From NCBI GenBank assembly GCA_014529385.2, contig CM043951.1:112055469-112119468 (forward strand): 64,000 nucleotides of DNA, read 5' to 3'. The DNA is from Adiantum capillus-veneris (lineage: Eukaryota > Streptophyta > Polypodiopsida > Polypodiales > Pteridaceae). The notes beneath the pieces are model-generated. The model did not search any database and had not been told where the DNA came from. It worked only from the letters and a program-made list of their open reading frames with translations. The position numbers were made by a program, and so were the translations under genes. Shown here in pieces: positions 1 to 12,157 of this stretch (positions within the stretch are counted from its first letter, which is position 1; each line of letters starts with the position of its first letter).

Positions 1-43
1 AGAGAGAGAGATTACTTTCTTTAATTATTTACATGTGTGTGTA

Positions 44-83
<40 letters not shown>

Positions 84-216
84 GGAGATTTCCACTTGAA
101 TGTGTATATGTATTGTGTGTGTGAGAGAGAGTTTTATCTACTTGAAAGTGTATGTGTGTGTGTGTGTGTGTGCGTGTGAGAGAGAGAGAGAGAGAAAGAG
201 AGAATATATGCTTGTT

Positions 217-270
<54 letters not shown>

Positions 271-415
271 TTGGGAAAAATTAAGATAAAAATTCTTGAC
301 TGAAAATTCAAAAGAAAGGGTAAGAGTACGATAGAATTAAGATAAAAATTATTGACTGAAAATTCAAAGGAAAGGGTAAGAGTACGATAGAGGGTCGGGG
401 AGAGGGAGAGAGAGA
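1..415. repeat. GA/GT microsatellite tract
   Basis: Alternating (GA)n and (GT)n blocks fill this stretch: runs of GA near 60-85, 180-200 and 248-270, GT near 40-58, 155-175 and 222-247, and GA again near 400-420. A roughly 50-bp segment starting with AATTAAGATAAAAATT is duplicated at 281-330 and 336-390. It is simple-sequence DNA with no coding content. Confidence 0.9.
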
Positions 416-1508
416 GAGAGAGATAATATTAAGGCCTACGGAAAGCTGCAATCGACCTATGAGACAATCTATGTACAATAGTGATCTGTTCTTTGGTATC
501 CCAAAATGAAAACCGAATTGGAAAAACATGAGAACTCTTAACTACTAGTTGGGGAAGCTATAGCTATGACACGATACAATATTTGATGTTCAATGATGTG
601 GATATAACCCAAAACGTGTTAGGGTGGAGACAAGATGGAGCTCTATACTAGAAGTAATGCACCTCTATATGTGTCTGGTGTGTACTAAGTTTGATATGCA
701 CCTATCTCCATCCTGTATCAATGATGGGGTATAAGACGATATCTAGAAGCGATAGGGGTCGGCTCGTATTTGGGTGATCCTCGTCTCCATCTCCTGATGT
801 AGTGGTGTGTGATCTCTGTCACTTCTCTGTGGTGGAGTCGGGACAGTTGAAAGCCATGAACTCTTTGTCTCTGATTGGCTTTCAGACTCTTTGGAAGTAT
901 GGGATCAACGTATAAATGGTGATGGAGGGGATGGAGATGGAGGATCAGCCATAAAACAGTTAAGAAGGTCCAAGGCTAATGGCGTTGGAGGAGAGGGATA
1001 AATATTGGTCTTGAGAATGGGTTAATGAAAAGGAAGATTAAAGCATTGAGACTAGATTCTTTTGGCATTCTATGTTCTTACCATCAGTAATGCCAAGTGC
1101 CCTACTAATGAGTACCTTTGTGGTTTTATTTCAGATTTTTCTCTTTGCATGAGGTTAGTATTGAGGTAGTATGTACAAGGCGCAAGCTTAATATGTACAT
1201 GCCCTAAGATTCCCGTCTGGCTTTAACTCGGGCACTTGGGAGCATATTTGTTGAGATTTATGCAAGGAAGGAGCCATTCTATGTTGAAGATTTAACGTAT
1301 AATGATATGTTGAAAATCCCCATCTTTGAAGCTTCATGTTGGGTCCTCAGCAAGCACCCAATACAGTATGATGTATTGTCGAATTGCCAAAGTGGCCTGA
1401 ACTACTGAAAAGATTGTTGTAGTTATTAACTGTAAGGTTGATGCCACAACCTCCACTTACAAGTTTGAAATATACAAGGTCTGATCCATATGACCTTAAA
1501 ACAATCGT
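416..1508. other. Unassigned intergenic stretch
   Basis: I see no ORF of useful length, no LTR end, no terminal inverted repeat and no repeat shared with the rest of the window. It lies between the microsatellite tract and the first copy of repeat module C. Confidence 0.5.
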
Positions 1509-1690
1509 AACCTTCCACATTCAGATTTGGGACTATTCTTACTGATTTTTAGCCGGTTCTTGGTGCCGCTTCCGTTCTCTTCCCAAAACTCCAACATCCA
1601 GTGTCTCCTAACACTTAGTGGATTTCTGCATTCTCTGTTTTCAGCAGAGTTTTCAGCACCCTTTTGCTGCTTTTTTTTAGCATGGACAAC
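1509..1690 (+). repeat. Repeat module C, copy 1
   Basis: The segment starts CCTTCCACATTCAGATTTGG and includes AGCCGGTTCTTGGTGCC and TTAGTGGATTTCTG. The same order of motifs occurs at 9164-9333 and 12856-13054, so it is a dispersed module of the 1.5-13.1 kb array. This copy is more diverged than the other two. It encodes nothing I recognise. Confidence 0.75.
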
Positions 1691-1756
1691 ACCTTCCCTT
1701 TGCCTTGTCAATGATTGGTCGGAGACCTTTCTTCTTCATAGGTCTTTATCTTCTAT

Positions 1757-2144
1757 TTGCACTGGTGTGGCGCATGCTACGACGTGTTTCCAGATCGCAT
1801 TTTCAGCTCTAGGGATCGCCATCTCTTCTTGGTATGGGAAATATGCAATGGCTGGCCCTTCCTAATGGGAAAACACCAACAAGGGAAAACAATGACAAGA
1901 GGGAAAACGTTGGCAAGAACTCCCGCAGCCGGCCATGTACAAAGATGTCTTTAGTAGAGTATATGCAACCTAACTAATAGAGACCTAGTTCTAAACCACT
2001 TTAGACAGTTCATGATTTGCGTTTCTTCCATGTTATGTTGTGTTTTCCATTGCAGGACGTTTTTTTGCTAGCCATGGCGGGAAAACAAGGCAAGCATCAT
2101 TTGGGATTCTGATTTCAGAAGCCTTGGGAGTGGAGCAACTGTCT
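1757..2144 (+). repeat. Repeat module A, left half of the copy split by Copia-1
   Basis: This contains the module A landmarks GGGAAAACGTTGGCAAGAACT, CATTGCAGGACGTTTTTTTG and GCCTTGGGAGTGGAGCA in the same order as at 7640-7945, 9560-9840 and 10866-10925. The copy stops at the TGTCT target duplication (2140-2144) and resumes after Copia-1 at 7347. The uninterrupted equivalent is the sequence around 10905-10990, where GGAGCAACTGTCTTTGTCTC is continuous. Confidence 0.85.
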
Positions 2145-2466
2145 TGTTGAGATGTCGAGCTCTACACCTTGAGCTGGCATCCACTACGGGTCTTGGCCGC
2201 TTACGGCATTTACTCACTGGCGCGTTAGGTGACCGACACGGAGGATCTCTGCCAGTGATTCTACAGCTGGACTACACTTATAGTTCCAGCCTAGTACGCT
2301 TCTAGCGAGTTCACACTTAGTGACCGCATGTACATATGTGCTACTTTTCAGCTTTAGCACTTAGTCATTTTGTACTCTCTTTTCTGTGAAGAAGAAGAAG
2401 AAGCTTTCCATCTCTGTGTGCTTTGTGCTTGTCTTGTGTAGCTCTCTTGCATCCTCATTCTTTACA
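2145..2466 (+). repeat. Copia-1 5' LTR
   Basis: The LTR has TG...CA ends and 322 bp, with a GAAGAAGAAGAAGAAG tract near 2388-2402. It differs from the 3' LTR at about six positions, for example ACTGGCGCG versus ACTGTCGCG and TAGTTCCAG versus TAGTGCCAG. Confidence 0.95.
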
Positions 2467-2484
2467 TGGTATCAGAGCCTGGTG
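2467..2484 (+). promoter_or_regulatory. Copia-1 primer-binding site
   Basis: TGGTATCAGAGCCTGGTG follows the 5' LTR directly. The first 12 bases are the canonical plant initiator methionine tRNA complement used to prime minus-strand DNA synthesis. Confidence 0.93.
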
Positions 2485-2697
2485 CAGGCAAGAGAGCAAA
2501 AGCATCGCAATCCCTTCGTTTCTGAACAGGTCTCCAAAGTGCAGTGTACAGAGATTTACTGTACAAGTACAGTGGTTGTGAAATGCTTGATTGTGGACAC
2601 TTGTTGAGTGTAGAAAGCGTTACAGGAACCATGATAGCAGGTTCAGCAGATTTGCAGGTTTTTACAGATTGGAGCTATTTTGTCTTAGTGCTTCAAG

Positions 2698-5600
2698 ATG
2701 TCTGACGGTTTCAGTCAGATTGTTACTGAGAATCTTGAGAAAAATAACTACCCTGCATGGAAGTTCAGAATAACAAATTTCCTAAAAGGAAAAGGTTATT
2801 GGGACTATGTAGAAGGAGACAATGAAAAGGAACCAGAGATTCCTGAGGCAAATGCTACAGCAGAACAAAGGAAAGCTTTGAGGGACTGGCAACAAGGCCA
2901 GAGCAAAGTGATGTATTGGCTTTCTATGAGCATCACAGATGGCATGATGGGCTATCTACAGGATGCTGAAACCCCCGCCATTGCATGGAAAAACTTAGGC
3001 AGAGTGTTCGAGGTGAACACCAAGGCCAGGAAGCTTCAACTAAAGTCAGAGCTAAATCAGGTTAAGAGGAACAACCTCTCCATCAATGATTATGCTTTGA
3101 AGATCAAGAGTATCATTGAGGCTCTTGGATATATTAAAGTCTCAGTGGAAGACGATGACATTGTCCGTGCATGCTTGGATGGTCTAGGAGATGAGTATGT
3201 ACATTTCAGGTCTTCCATGAATACAAGAGACGACATCCCCGTGTTCCAAGATTTGATTTCTATGCTTATTCTTGAGGAGAAGAACCTTGACACATCTTCT
3301 TCTCATGGCAGAAATAATTTTGAACAGGCCTTCTATTCTAACTCCAACAGAGGTAGAGGTAGAGGTCGTGGTCGAGGCCCAAGGGGTTGCAGGGGCCAAT
3401 TTCTGGAAGGTCAATCAAATCAAAACAATACAGGTGGCAGGGAAAACCAGTCTCAAGGCAGGGGGAGTCAAAGAGGTCGTGGTGCAGGATCAAGCAAGCA
3501 GCAACATACTCCAGATAGTAGAGAATGTTGGACTTGTGGTGAAAGAGGTCACATGTCACGTGACTGTCCAAAGGGAAAAGCAAGTAGAAAGAGAGAACAG
3601 GGCAACTATGCATCTACTAGCAGAGATGCAGATGACAGCAAAAACGAGCGCATGTTTGTTATGCAGCATGTAATTAATACAATGACTGCAGAGAATTCCA
3701 CCCAAGATGATGTTTGGTATGTGTATTCAGGTGCCTCTAATCACATGACGTCTCGTGGAGAGTGGTTTAGAGATATGCGCAAACCAGATGTGTCAGGCTA
3801 TGTGCAGACAGGAGATGACACAGCTCACCCCATTGCTCATGTAGGGGACATACCTCTAAATACGAAGAGTGGGAAATCAAAGTACTTAGCAGATGTACTT
3901 CATGTCCCAAACATTACAAAGAATCTTGTTTCTGTTGGACAAATGGTTGAGCAGGGTTTGCAGGTTCGCTTCAATCCAAATGGCTGTTATGTAGAAGATT
4001 TCCAGAATGGCTGTAAGCTGATCACAGAGGGCAAATGTGTGGGCAGAATGTTTATGCTGAATGTAGACATGCCTGAGGTAAAAGCTGCATTATTTGCACA
4101 GGGCAAAGGTGTTGTGGCTGATGTTGACATTTGGCACAAACGCATTGGCCATGTCAATGAGCAGAGATTGCGCAGCATGCAATCAAAACAGATTGTAAAA
4201 GGTTTGCCCAAATTCAAGGTGGATGGTATGCATAAAGTGTGTGCAGCATGCCAGTTTGGAAAACAGTCAAAGGGCTCATTTCCACATGAGCGCAATGTAT
4301 GTAAAAATCCACTTGAGGTGGTGCACACAGATGTTTGGGGTCCAACCGATACTGCAAGTATACATGGTTGTAGGTATTATGTCTCTTTCATTGATGACCA
4401 TACAAGGAAAGTATGGGTCTACTTCATGCGTAACAAAAGTGAAGTGTTTGGTCACTTTCAAGACTTCAAAGTCATGATTGAGAAGGAGACAGATATGCAA
4501 ATCAAGACATTGAGGTCAGATGGAGGGGGAGAGTACTTCTCCAATGATTTTTCAGATTTTCTGCGAATGCATGGTATACACAGGCAGTTTACATGCAGAT
4601 ATACTCCACAGCAGAATGGGGTCGCAGAAAGGAAAAACAGGCACATTGCAGAGGTTGCACGTGCATTGATGAATGAGAAGAACATGCCTCATCAATTCTG
4701 GGCTGAAGCTGTAAATACAGCTGTGTACATTATGAACAGGACACCTACAGCTGCGGTGCATGATGTAACACCTGAGGAAAAGTTTACAGGTACAAAGCCT
4801 GATTTGGCACACTTGAAAGTGTTTGGCTGCATAGCTTACGTGCATGTACCAGATGAGTTGCGTAGGAAATTGGATCCTAAAGCACAGAAATTTATTCTTG
4901 TGGGATATTCCCTTGAACAAAAGGGGTACAGGTGCTACAATCCTACTACACGAGAATTACGAGTGAGCAGAGATGTAGTCTTTGATGAGATGAGCAGCTG
5001 GTACAGTAATGTACATGGCACTATTGGGGCTGATGTAAAAGATGATGTGGTTGTACAAAATGTGAGGCCACAGTCACAGGTTTTGAGTGGACCACAAGAG
5101 TCCTCTTCTCGTGGCTCTATTGAGAAACCATGGAATGGTAGACTACGTACGCAGGTTACTCCACCAATAGGTACAGGGAATGTATCACGAAAAGGAAAGG
5201 AAAAGGTTGATGAACCTCCCTTTATGGTTGATGCATCATCAGGTTTTTCACATGTAGACATGGATTCAGATGGTTCTGAACAAAGTCTTGATGAGGAATT
5301 TGGAATTCCGGCTGTCAGGAAAGCTGGTGTAAGGAAAGTACAAGAAGATGCTAGAGGGCAAAGGAGTGACCAAGGACTGCGCAGATCTAATAGAGTCAGA
5401 AATCTAGTTCAGAAATTGACTTATGATGGGTATCTAGTGCATCACCAAGCCTACATGGCTAAGGTGATACAGGATGTGGAGCCCACATGTTTTGAGGATG
5501 CAGTTGGAAATGTGCATTGGGATGATGCAATGAATGAAGAGATGGCTGCATTGGAAGCAAATGACACATGGGAGTTGGTGCCATTGCCAAGTGGCAAGAA

Positions 5601-7047
5601 AGCTATTGGCTGTAAATGGGTGTATAAAACCAAGCATAAGGCTGATGGTAACATTGAGCGTCACAAGGCAAGGCTGGTCGCAAAGGGTTATGTACAGACA
5701 TATGGCATAGACTATGAGGAGACCTTTGCTCCAGTTGCAAAGATGACGACTGTGAGAGCTGTCATAGCAGTGGCTGCATCTAGAGGATGGATTATGCATC
5801 AAATGGATGTAAAGAATGCCTTCTTGAATGGTGAGTTGCAAGAGGAAGTGTATATGGATCAGCCACCTGGTTATGTTGATCCAGGTTACCCAGATTATGT
5901 ATGCAGACTTCTCAAAGCTTTGTATGGTTTGAAGCAGGGCTCTAGAGCATGGTATGACAAGATTGCCAAGTATCTTGTCAGTATTGGTTTTAGGAGAGCT
6001 CATGCTGATCATTCACTCTATGTACGTGAGAGTGATGTGGGGATTGTGGTCATTACCATATATGTAGATGACCTTATTATTGTTGGTGACAATGCTATGG
6101 AGATTGACCATGTGAAGGGTCTTCTCAAACAGGAGTTTGAAATGAAAGATTTAGGCGAGTTGCGCTACTTTCTTGGCATTGAGGTGATCAGGACTCCAGA
6201 GGGTGTATGGCTATCACAGAGACAGTATGCTTTGGACATGTTGTCAAAGTATGGTATGGCTGATTGTAAGCCAATTTCTATTCCCTTGGATGTGAATGCA
6301 AAGCTGAGTGCAGAGAAGGGTGATGTTGTTGAGGATGTCAACATGTACATGAAGATTGTGGGTAGTCTAATCTACTTGACTATCATGAGGCCAGACTTGA
6401 GCTACACAGTAGGCTTGGAGAGTCAGTTCATGCAGCTTCCGAGGAAGCCACATTTGGATGGAGTATGACGCACACTTAGGTATGTGCAAGGTACTCTTGA
6501 CTACGCATTGTTCTATGCAGCAAATGCACCATTAGCATTGTATGGGTATACAGATGCAGATTGGGCAGGTAGCATTGTTGATAGGAGATCTACGAGTGGG
6601 TTCATGTTCTCTTTTGGGAGTGCTGCTGTTACTTGGAGCAGCAAAAAGCAGCCTACGGTTACTTTATCGAGCACAGAGGCCGAGTACAGAGATGCAGCAG
6701 TTGCGGCGCGCGAGGTAGCTTGGCTACGCACATTACTTGAGGACTTGGGAGTGCAGGTGGACCAGCAGATTTTCATCCATTGTGACAACCTCAGCAACAT
6801 GCAATTGGCTAGGAACCCAGTGTTCCATGCCAGGACCAAACACATAGAGGTCCATTACCACTACGTTCGAGAGCGAGTGTTGGCGGGCGACATCGACTTG
6901 GTCTACGTCAGCACAGAGGAGCAGATAGCGGATATCTTTACCAAGGCCCTCGGAGCTGAGAAGCTTCGACGTTTCCGGACTATGCTTGGACTCTGCGACA
7001 TGCAGAGCTCGAGGGGGAGTGTTGAGATGTCGAGCTCTACACCTTGA
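2698..7047 (+). pseudogene. Copia-1 gag-pol polyprotein with one nonsense codon and an altered protease
   Basis: The frame spans 1449 residues and is open except for TGA at 6466-6468 (codon 1257). In order: a gag region with the N-terminal motif YPAWKFRITNFL; an RG-rich linker; a CCHC knuckle CWTCGERGHMSRDC (residues 277-290); protease; integrase with the HKRIGHV zinc region (from 479) and a D545-D608-E644 core with the D-x35-E spacing; reverse transcriptase with YVDD (1122-1125); RNase H with TDADWAGS (D1286) and SSTEAEY. The protease motif reads VYSGASNHM, where the family has DSGA; residue 343 is Tyr, so the catalytic Asp is lost. The nonsense codon lies where relatives have Arg and fits CGA to TGA. 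The frame ends 28 bp inside the 3' LTR. The start is the first ATG ahead of the conserved gag block. Confidence 0.93.
7011..7019 (+). promoter_or_regulatory. Copia-1 polypurine tract
   Basis: GAGGGGGAG sits immediately before the 3' LTR, where plus-strand DNA synthesis is primed. The end of pol overlaps it. Confidence 0.9.
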
Positions 7048-7341
7048 GCTGGCATCCACTACGGGTCTTGGCCGCTTACGGCATTTACTCACTGTCGCGT
7101 TAGGTGACCGACACGGAGGATCTCTGCCAGTGATTCTATAGCTCGACTACACTTATAGTGCCAGCCTAGTACGCTTCTAGCGAGTTCACACTTAGTGACC
7201 GCATGTACATATGTGCTACTTTTCAGCTTTAGCACTTAGTCATTTTGTACTCTCTTTTCTGTGAAGAAGAAGAAGAAGCTTTCCATCTCTGTGTGCTTTG
7301 TGCTTGTCTGTTGTAGCTCTCTTGCATCCTCATTCTTTACA
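7020..7341 (+). repeat. Copia-1 3' LTR
   Basis: It is 322 bp and nearly identical to 2145-2466, followed by the second TGTCT target duplication (7342-7346) and then the right half of the interrupted module A copy. Confidence 0.95.
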
Positions 7342-9129
7342 TGTCTTTCTCTCACCATTCCTCTCTTCCTCCTACCATTTCTCTTGCTCAGCTAAAGCTT
7401 GCAAAGCTTTGACATCCGCCGCACCCGCCACGTTAAATTTGTGGTAACTGCTTGTGCCTTCTTGCACACGCATACGCATGTGTCCGACAAACCTCCCATA
7501 CGATCAGTCACTAATGATCAACTAAGGTAGTACGATAGCAATGAACTCAAACTCTCCAAGCCCGGCAAGCTGAAAATGTTAATGGTGACTGATCTGATGC
7601 CCAAACTGAGACAAAAACGCAAGCTCTTCTTGGTCTGGGAAATACGCAAGGGCTGGCCCGACCTGATGGGAAAACACTAGCACAGGAAAACGTTGACCAG
7701 AGGGAAAACGTTGGCAAGAACTCTTTGTAACCCGCCCTGTACAAAGATGTGTGGAGTAGAGGGTATGAAACCTAACTAACAGAGGCCAAGTTCTAAACCA
7801 CTTTAGACACTGCATGATCTACGGGTTTTCCATCTTGTGTTGCGTTTTTCATTGCAGGACTTTTTTTGCTAGCCGTGGCGAGCAAACAAGGTAATTATCA
7901 TTTTGGATTCTCAATTCAGAAGCCTTGGGAGTGGAGCAGGTGTCTTCCTTCCACCATTCCTCATGCTCAGCTGAAGCTTGCAAATCTTTGACAATCACCA
8001 CACCCGCCACGTTAAATTTGTGGTGACTGCTTGTGCCTTCTTGCATACGCATACGCATCAGTCAGACAAACCTCCCATACGACCAGTACGCTGGTGATCA
8101 GCTGAGGTAGTAGGACAACAATGCGGAACTCCAACTCTCCAAGACCGACAAGCTAAAAACATTGATAACTGATCTAATGCTCAAGCTGAGGCAAAAATGC
8201 AACCTCTTCTTGGTTTGGGAAATACGCGAGGGTTGGCCCTTCCTGATGGAAAAATGCCAGCAAGGGAAAACACTGACAAGAGGGAAAACGTTGGCAAGAA
8301 CTCCTTGTAATCTGCCTCGTACAAAGATGTCTGTAGTAGAGGGTATGCCGTGGCGGGAAAACAAGGCAAGCATCATTTGGGTTTGTGATTTCAGAAGCCT
8401 TGGGAGTGGAGCAGCTGTCTTTCTCTCACCATTCCTCTCTTCCTTCCACCATTCCTCATGCTCAGCTGAAGCTTGCAAAGCTTTGACAACCGCCGCACCA
8501 GCCACGTTAAATTTGTGGTGACTGCTTGTGCCTTCTTGCACACGCATATGCATGAGTCGGAGAAACCTCCCATACGATCAGTCACTGGTGATCAACTGAG
8601 GTAGTACGACAGCAATTTACTCCAACTCTCCAAGCACGGCAAGCTGAAAATGTTCATGGTGGCTGATCTGATGCCCAACCTGAGGCAAAAACGCAAGCTC
8701 TTCTTGGTTTAGGAAATACGCAATGGTTGGCCCTACCAGATGGGAAAACGCCAGCACAGAAAAACGTTGACAAGAGGGAAAACATTGGCAAGAACTCTCT
8801 GTAACGCGCCCTGTACAAAGATGTGTGCAGTAGAGGGTATGCAACCTAACAAACATAGGCCAAGCTCTACGGTTTTCCATCTTATGTTGTGTTTTCCGTT
8901 CCGGGACGTTTTTTTAAACAGCCATGGCGGGCAAACAAGGCAATTATCATTTGGGATCTTGAATTTAGAAGCGTTGGGAGTGGAGCAGTTGTCTTCCTTT
9001 CACCATTCCTCATGCTCCGCTGAAGCTTGCAAAGCTTTGACAATCGCCGCACCCGCCACGTTAAACTTGTGGTGACTGCTTGTGCCTTCTTGCATACGCA
9101 TACACATCAGTCAGACGCATACGAATACG

Positions 9130-9395
9130 GTGAAGTTCTCCATTGCTTCCTGTACCGACTCTTGACCTTCCATATTCAGTTTTGGGACTGTTTTTGCTGA
9201 TTTTCAGCCGGTTCTTGGTGCCCCTCCCTTCCTCTTCCGCAGCCCTCCGGCGTCATGCGTCTTCTGAGCATTAGTGGATTTCTGAATTCTCTGTTTTCAG
9301 CCACCTTTTGCTGCGTTTTTTGGCTTGGACACGTTGACAATTGCTTGTGCCTTCTTGCATACGCATACGCATCAGTCAGACAAACCTCCCATACG
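9130..9395 (+). repeat. Repeat module C, copy 2
   Basis: It runs from GAAGTTCTCCATTGCTTCC through ACTCTTGACCTTCC, AGCCGGTTCTTGGTGCCCCTCC and GGCGTCATG to CAATTGCTTGTGCCTTCTTG. It matches 12824-13120 closely, including the flanking GCATACGCATCAGTCAGA segment, and 1509-1690 less closely. Confidence 0.85.
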
Positions 9396-10190
9396 ATCAG
9401 TTATTACTGGTGATGAGCTCAGGTAGTAGGACAACAATGGAGAACTCCAACTCTCGAAGCCCGGCAAGTTGAAAACATTGATAACTGATCTGATGCTCAA
9501 GCTGAGGGAAAAATGAAACCTCTTCTTGGTCTGGGAAATACGCAAGGGCTGGCCTTCCTAATGGGAAAACGCCAGTAGGGGAAAACACTGACAAGAGGGA
9601 AAACGTTGGCAAGAACTCCCTATAACTGGCCATGTACAAAGATGTCTTTGGTAGAGTATATGCAACCTAACTAACAGAGACCTAGTTCTAAACCACTTTA
9701 GAAGGTTCATGATCTACGTTTCTTCCATGTTATGTTGCATTTTCCATTGCAGGACGTTTTTTATGCTAGCCGTGGCGGGAAAACAAGGCGAGCATCATTT
9801 GGTATTTTGAATTCAGAAGCCTTGGGAGTGGAGCAGTTGTCTTCATCCCACCATTCCTCATGCTCAGCTGAAGCTTGCAAAGCTTTGACATCCGCCGCAC
9901 CCGCCACGTTAAATTCGTGGTGACTGTTTGTGCCTTCTTGCACACACATAGGCATGTGTTGGACAAACCTCCCATAGGATCAGTCACTGCTGATCAACTG
10001 AGGTAGTACAATAGCAATGAACTCCAACTCTCCAAGCCTAGCAAGCTGAAAATGTTAATACTGGCCGATCTGATGCCCAAACTGAGGCAAAAATGCAAGC
10101 TCTTCTTGCTTTGGGAAATACGCAAGGGTTGGACCTACCTTATGGGAAAACGCCAGCACAGGAAAACGTCGACCAAAGGGAAAACGCTTG

Positions 10191-10820
10191 TAAGGTGCAG
10201 TTGAATGAATGTTGTATTTTCTCAAGATTAGTGATCCATATTTTGCTCAAGGTTCCTTTTAGTTCTTATGGAAGGGAGAGCCTTCCGTTCTTTATGGAGA
10301 GTGTTGTGATCACGAACAAAATGGATGGATATTGTGCGTGCAAGTGTATGAGACTGAGAGAAAGAGAGAAGAGAGATACGACACCAGAGACGTTTTAAAA
10401 CCCTCCTTCGAAGGCCCCACTCTCGTCGGCGAGAGAGGTCTACTTATGATTGCACAAAGGTGTACAATGATGATGCATGGACTGATGCAACTCATGACTA
10501 TGCTGGTGACCAAGATGATGACTTTAGGGCTGAAATCGGTGTCCTTCTATCTGGTGTCCACAAAGAGACTATGGCTGGAAATCTGGGACAACTTTGGGGT
10601 GCTGAAAACGTTGTTTTGGCTGCTGTCTTTGTGGCTGAAAAATGCTGGTTTGTTTGCTGTCTTTTGGCTGATAAAAACGCTGAGAAATAGCAGGTCTAGG
10701 GTTGCATTTTTATGGCTGCAATCGAAGGCTGAAAACGCTGAATACTTGCTGCGACAGAGGGCTGAAAACACTATCCCTGCAGTTCCCTTTGGCTGAAAAC
10801 TATGGCTTGCTAAAAACTAG
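10191..10820 (+). repeat. Repeat module B, copy 1
   Basis: It begins TAAGGTGCAGTTGAATGAATG and carries ATGGAAGGGAGAGCCTTCCG (a short inverted repeat GGAAGG/CCTTCC), a GAGAGAAAGAGAGAAGAGAG tract and many GGCTGAAAA(C/A) repeats at irregular 20-40 bp steps. Two overlapping frames are open (10332-10796 and 10460-10690) and stay open in the other two copies. No known domain is recognisable. Copy 2 starts 1106 bp downstream. Confidence 0.85.
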
Positions 10821-11296
10821 TGGAGCAGTTGTCTTCCTCCCACCATTTTTTGCTAGCCGTGGCGGGAAAACAAGGCAAGCATCATTTGGGATTTTGATTT
10901 CAAATGCCTTGGGAGTGGAGCAACTGTCTTTGTCTCACCATTCCTCTCTTCCTCCCACCATTCCTCTTGCTCAGCTAAAGCTTGCAAAGCTTTGACATCC
11001 GCCACACCGACCATGTTAAATTCGTGGTGACTGCTTGTGCCTTCTTGCACACGCATACGCATGTGTCGGACAAACCTCCCATGGGATCAGTCACTGGTGA
11101 TCAACTGAGGTAGTACGATAGCAATGAACTCCAACTCTCCAAGCCCGGCAAGCTAAAAATGTTAATAGTGTCTGATCTGATGCCCAAACTGAGGCAAAAA
11201 CGCAAGCTCTTCTTGCTCTGCGAAATACGCAAGGGCTGGCCCTACCTGATGGGAAAACGCCAGCACAGGAAAACGTTGACCAGAGGGAAAACGCTT

Positions 11297-11905
11297 GTAA
11301 GGTGCAGCTGAATGAATGTTGTATTTTCTGAAGATTAGTGATTCATATTTTGCTCAAGGTTCCTTTTAGCTCTTATGGAAGGGAGAGCCTTCCGTTCTTT
11401 ATGGAGAGTGTTGTGATCACGAACAAAATGGATGGATATTGTGCGTGCAAGTGTATGAGACTGAGAGAAAGAGAGAAGAGAGATACGACACCAGAGACGT
11501 TTTAAAACCCTTCTCTGAAGGCCCCACTCTCGTCGGTGAGAGGGGTCTACTTATGATTGCACAAAGGTGTACAATGATGATGCATGGACTGATGCAACTC
11601 GTGACTATGCCGGTGACGACGATGATGACTTTAGGGCTGAAATCGGTGTCCTTCTATCTGCTGTCCACAAAGAGACTAGGGCTCGAAATCCGGGACCACT
11701 TTGGGGTGTTGAAAACGCTGTTTTGGCTGCTTTCTTTGTGGCTGAAAAATGCTGGTTTGTCTGCTGTCTTTTGGCTGATAAAAACGTTGAGAAATAACAA
11801 GTCTAGGGCTGCGTTTTTATGGCTGCAATCGAAGGCTGAAAACGCTGAATACCTGCTGCGACAGAGGGCTGAAAACGCTATCCCTGCAGTTCCCTTTGGC
11901 TATAA
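11297..11905 (+). repeat. Repeat module B, copy 2
   Basis: It is colinear with 10191-10820 and differs by scattered substitutions. It keeps the open frames 11439-11984 (181 codons) and 11567-11797 (76 codons). After 11905 it continues into a unique tail (11906-12090) with TAGCAAAACGCTAG and GGAAAACGCC motifs, then a module A remnant. Confidence 0.85.
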
Positions 11906-12157
11906 ACTATTGCTTGCTGTAGTCCCTTGTGGGCGATCCAAAACGCTAGATGTTGTGGGACGAGGGGCGATAGCAAAACGCTAGGGTTGGTGCTCTATCG
12001 GCAAGGTGTTGCTTGTGGAAAACGCCAAGCTCCAAGGAGAGATGGCGATAGCAAAAATGTTGGCTGAATGAGGATGGGCGTTTTCCATTCCAGGACGTTC
12101 TTTTAAATAGCCATGGCGGGCAAACAAGGCAATTATCATTCGGGATTCTGAATCTGA

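Larger units (their letters stand above)
2145..7341 (+). mobile_element. Copia-1: complete Ty1/copia LTR retrotransposon
   Basis: The element is 5197 bp long. It has two 322-bp LTRs (2145-2466, 7020-7341) beginning TGTTGAGATG and ending CTTTACA, a tRNA-iMet primer-binding site, a single gag-pol frame, a polypurine tract, and a TGTCT target duplication on both sides (2140-2144, 7342-7346). The order integrase before reverse transcriptase identifies Ty1/copia. By eye I count about six differences between the LTRs, so it is probably among the most recent insertions here. It is not functional as it stands: the frame has an internal stop and the protease aspartate is changed. It landed inside a copy of repeat module A. 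Confidence 0.95.

Noticed and set aside
5434-6012. 192-codon minus-strand ORF
   Set aside because: It is a shadow of the Copia-1 reverse transcriptase on the other strand.
8098-8553. 151-codon minus-strand ORF in module A and its relatives at 7849-8058, 9761-9955 and 10853-11062
   Set aside because: They recur because the DNA repeats; they vary freely in length and sequence and match no family, so I do not call genes.
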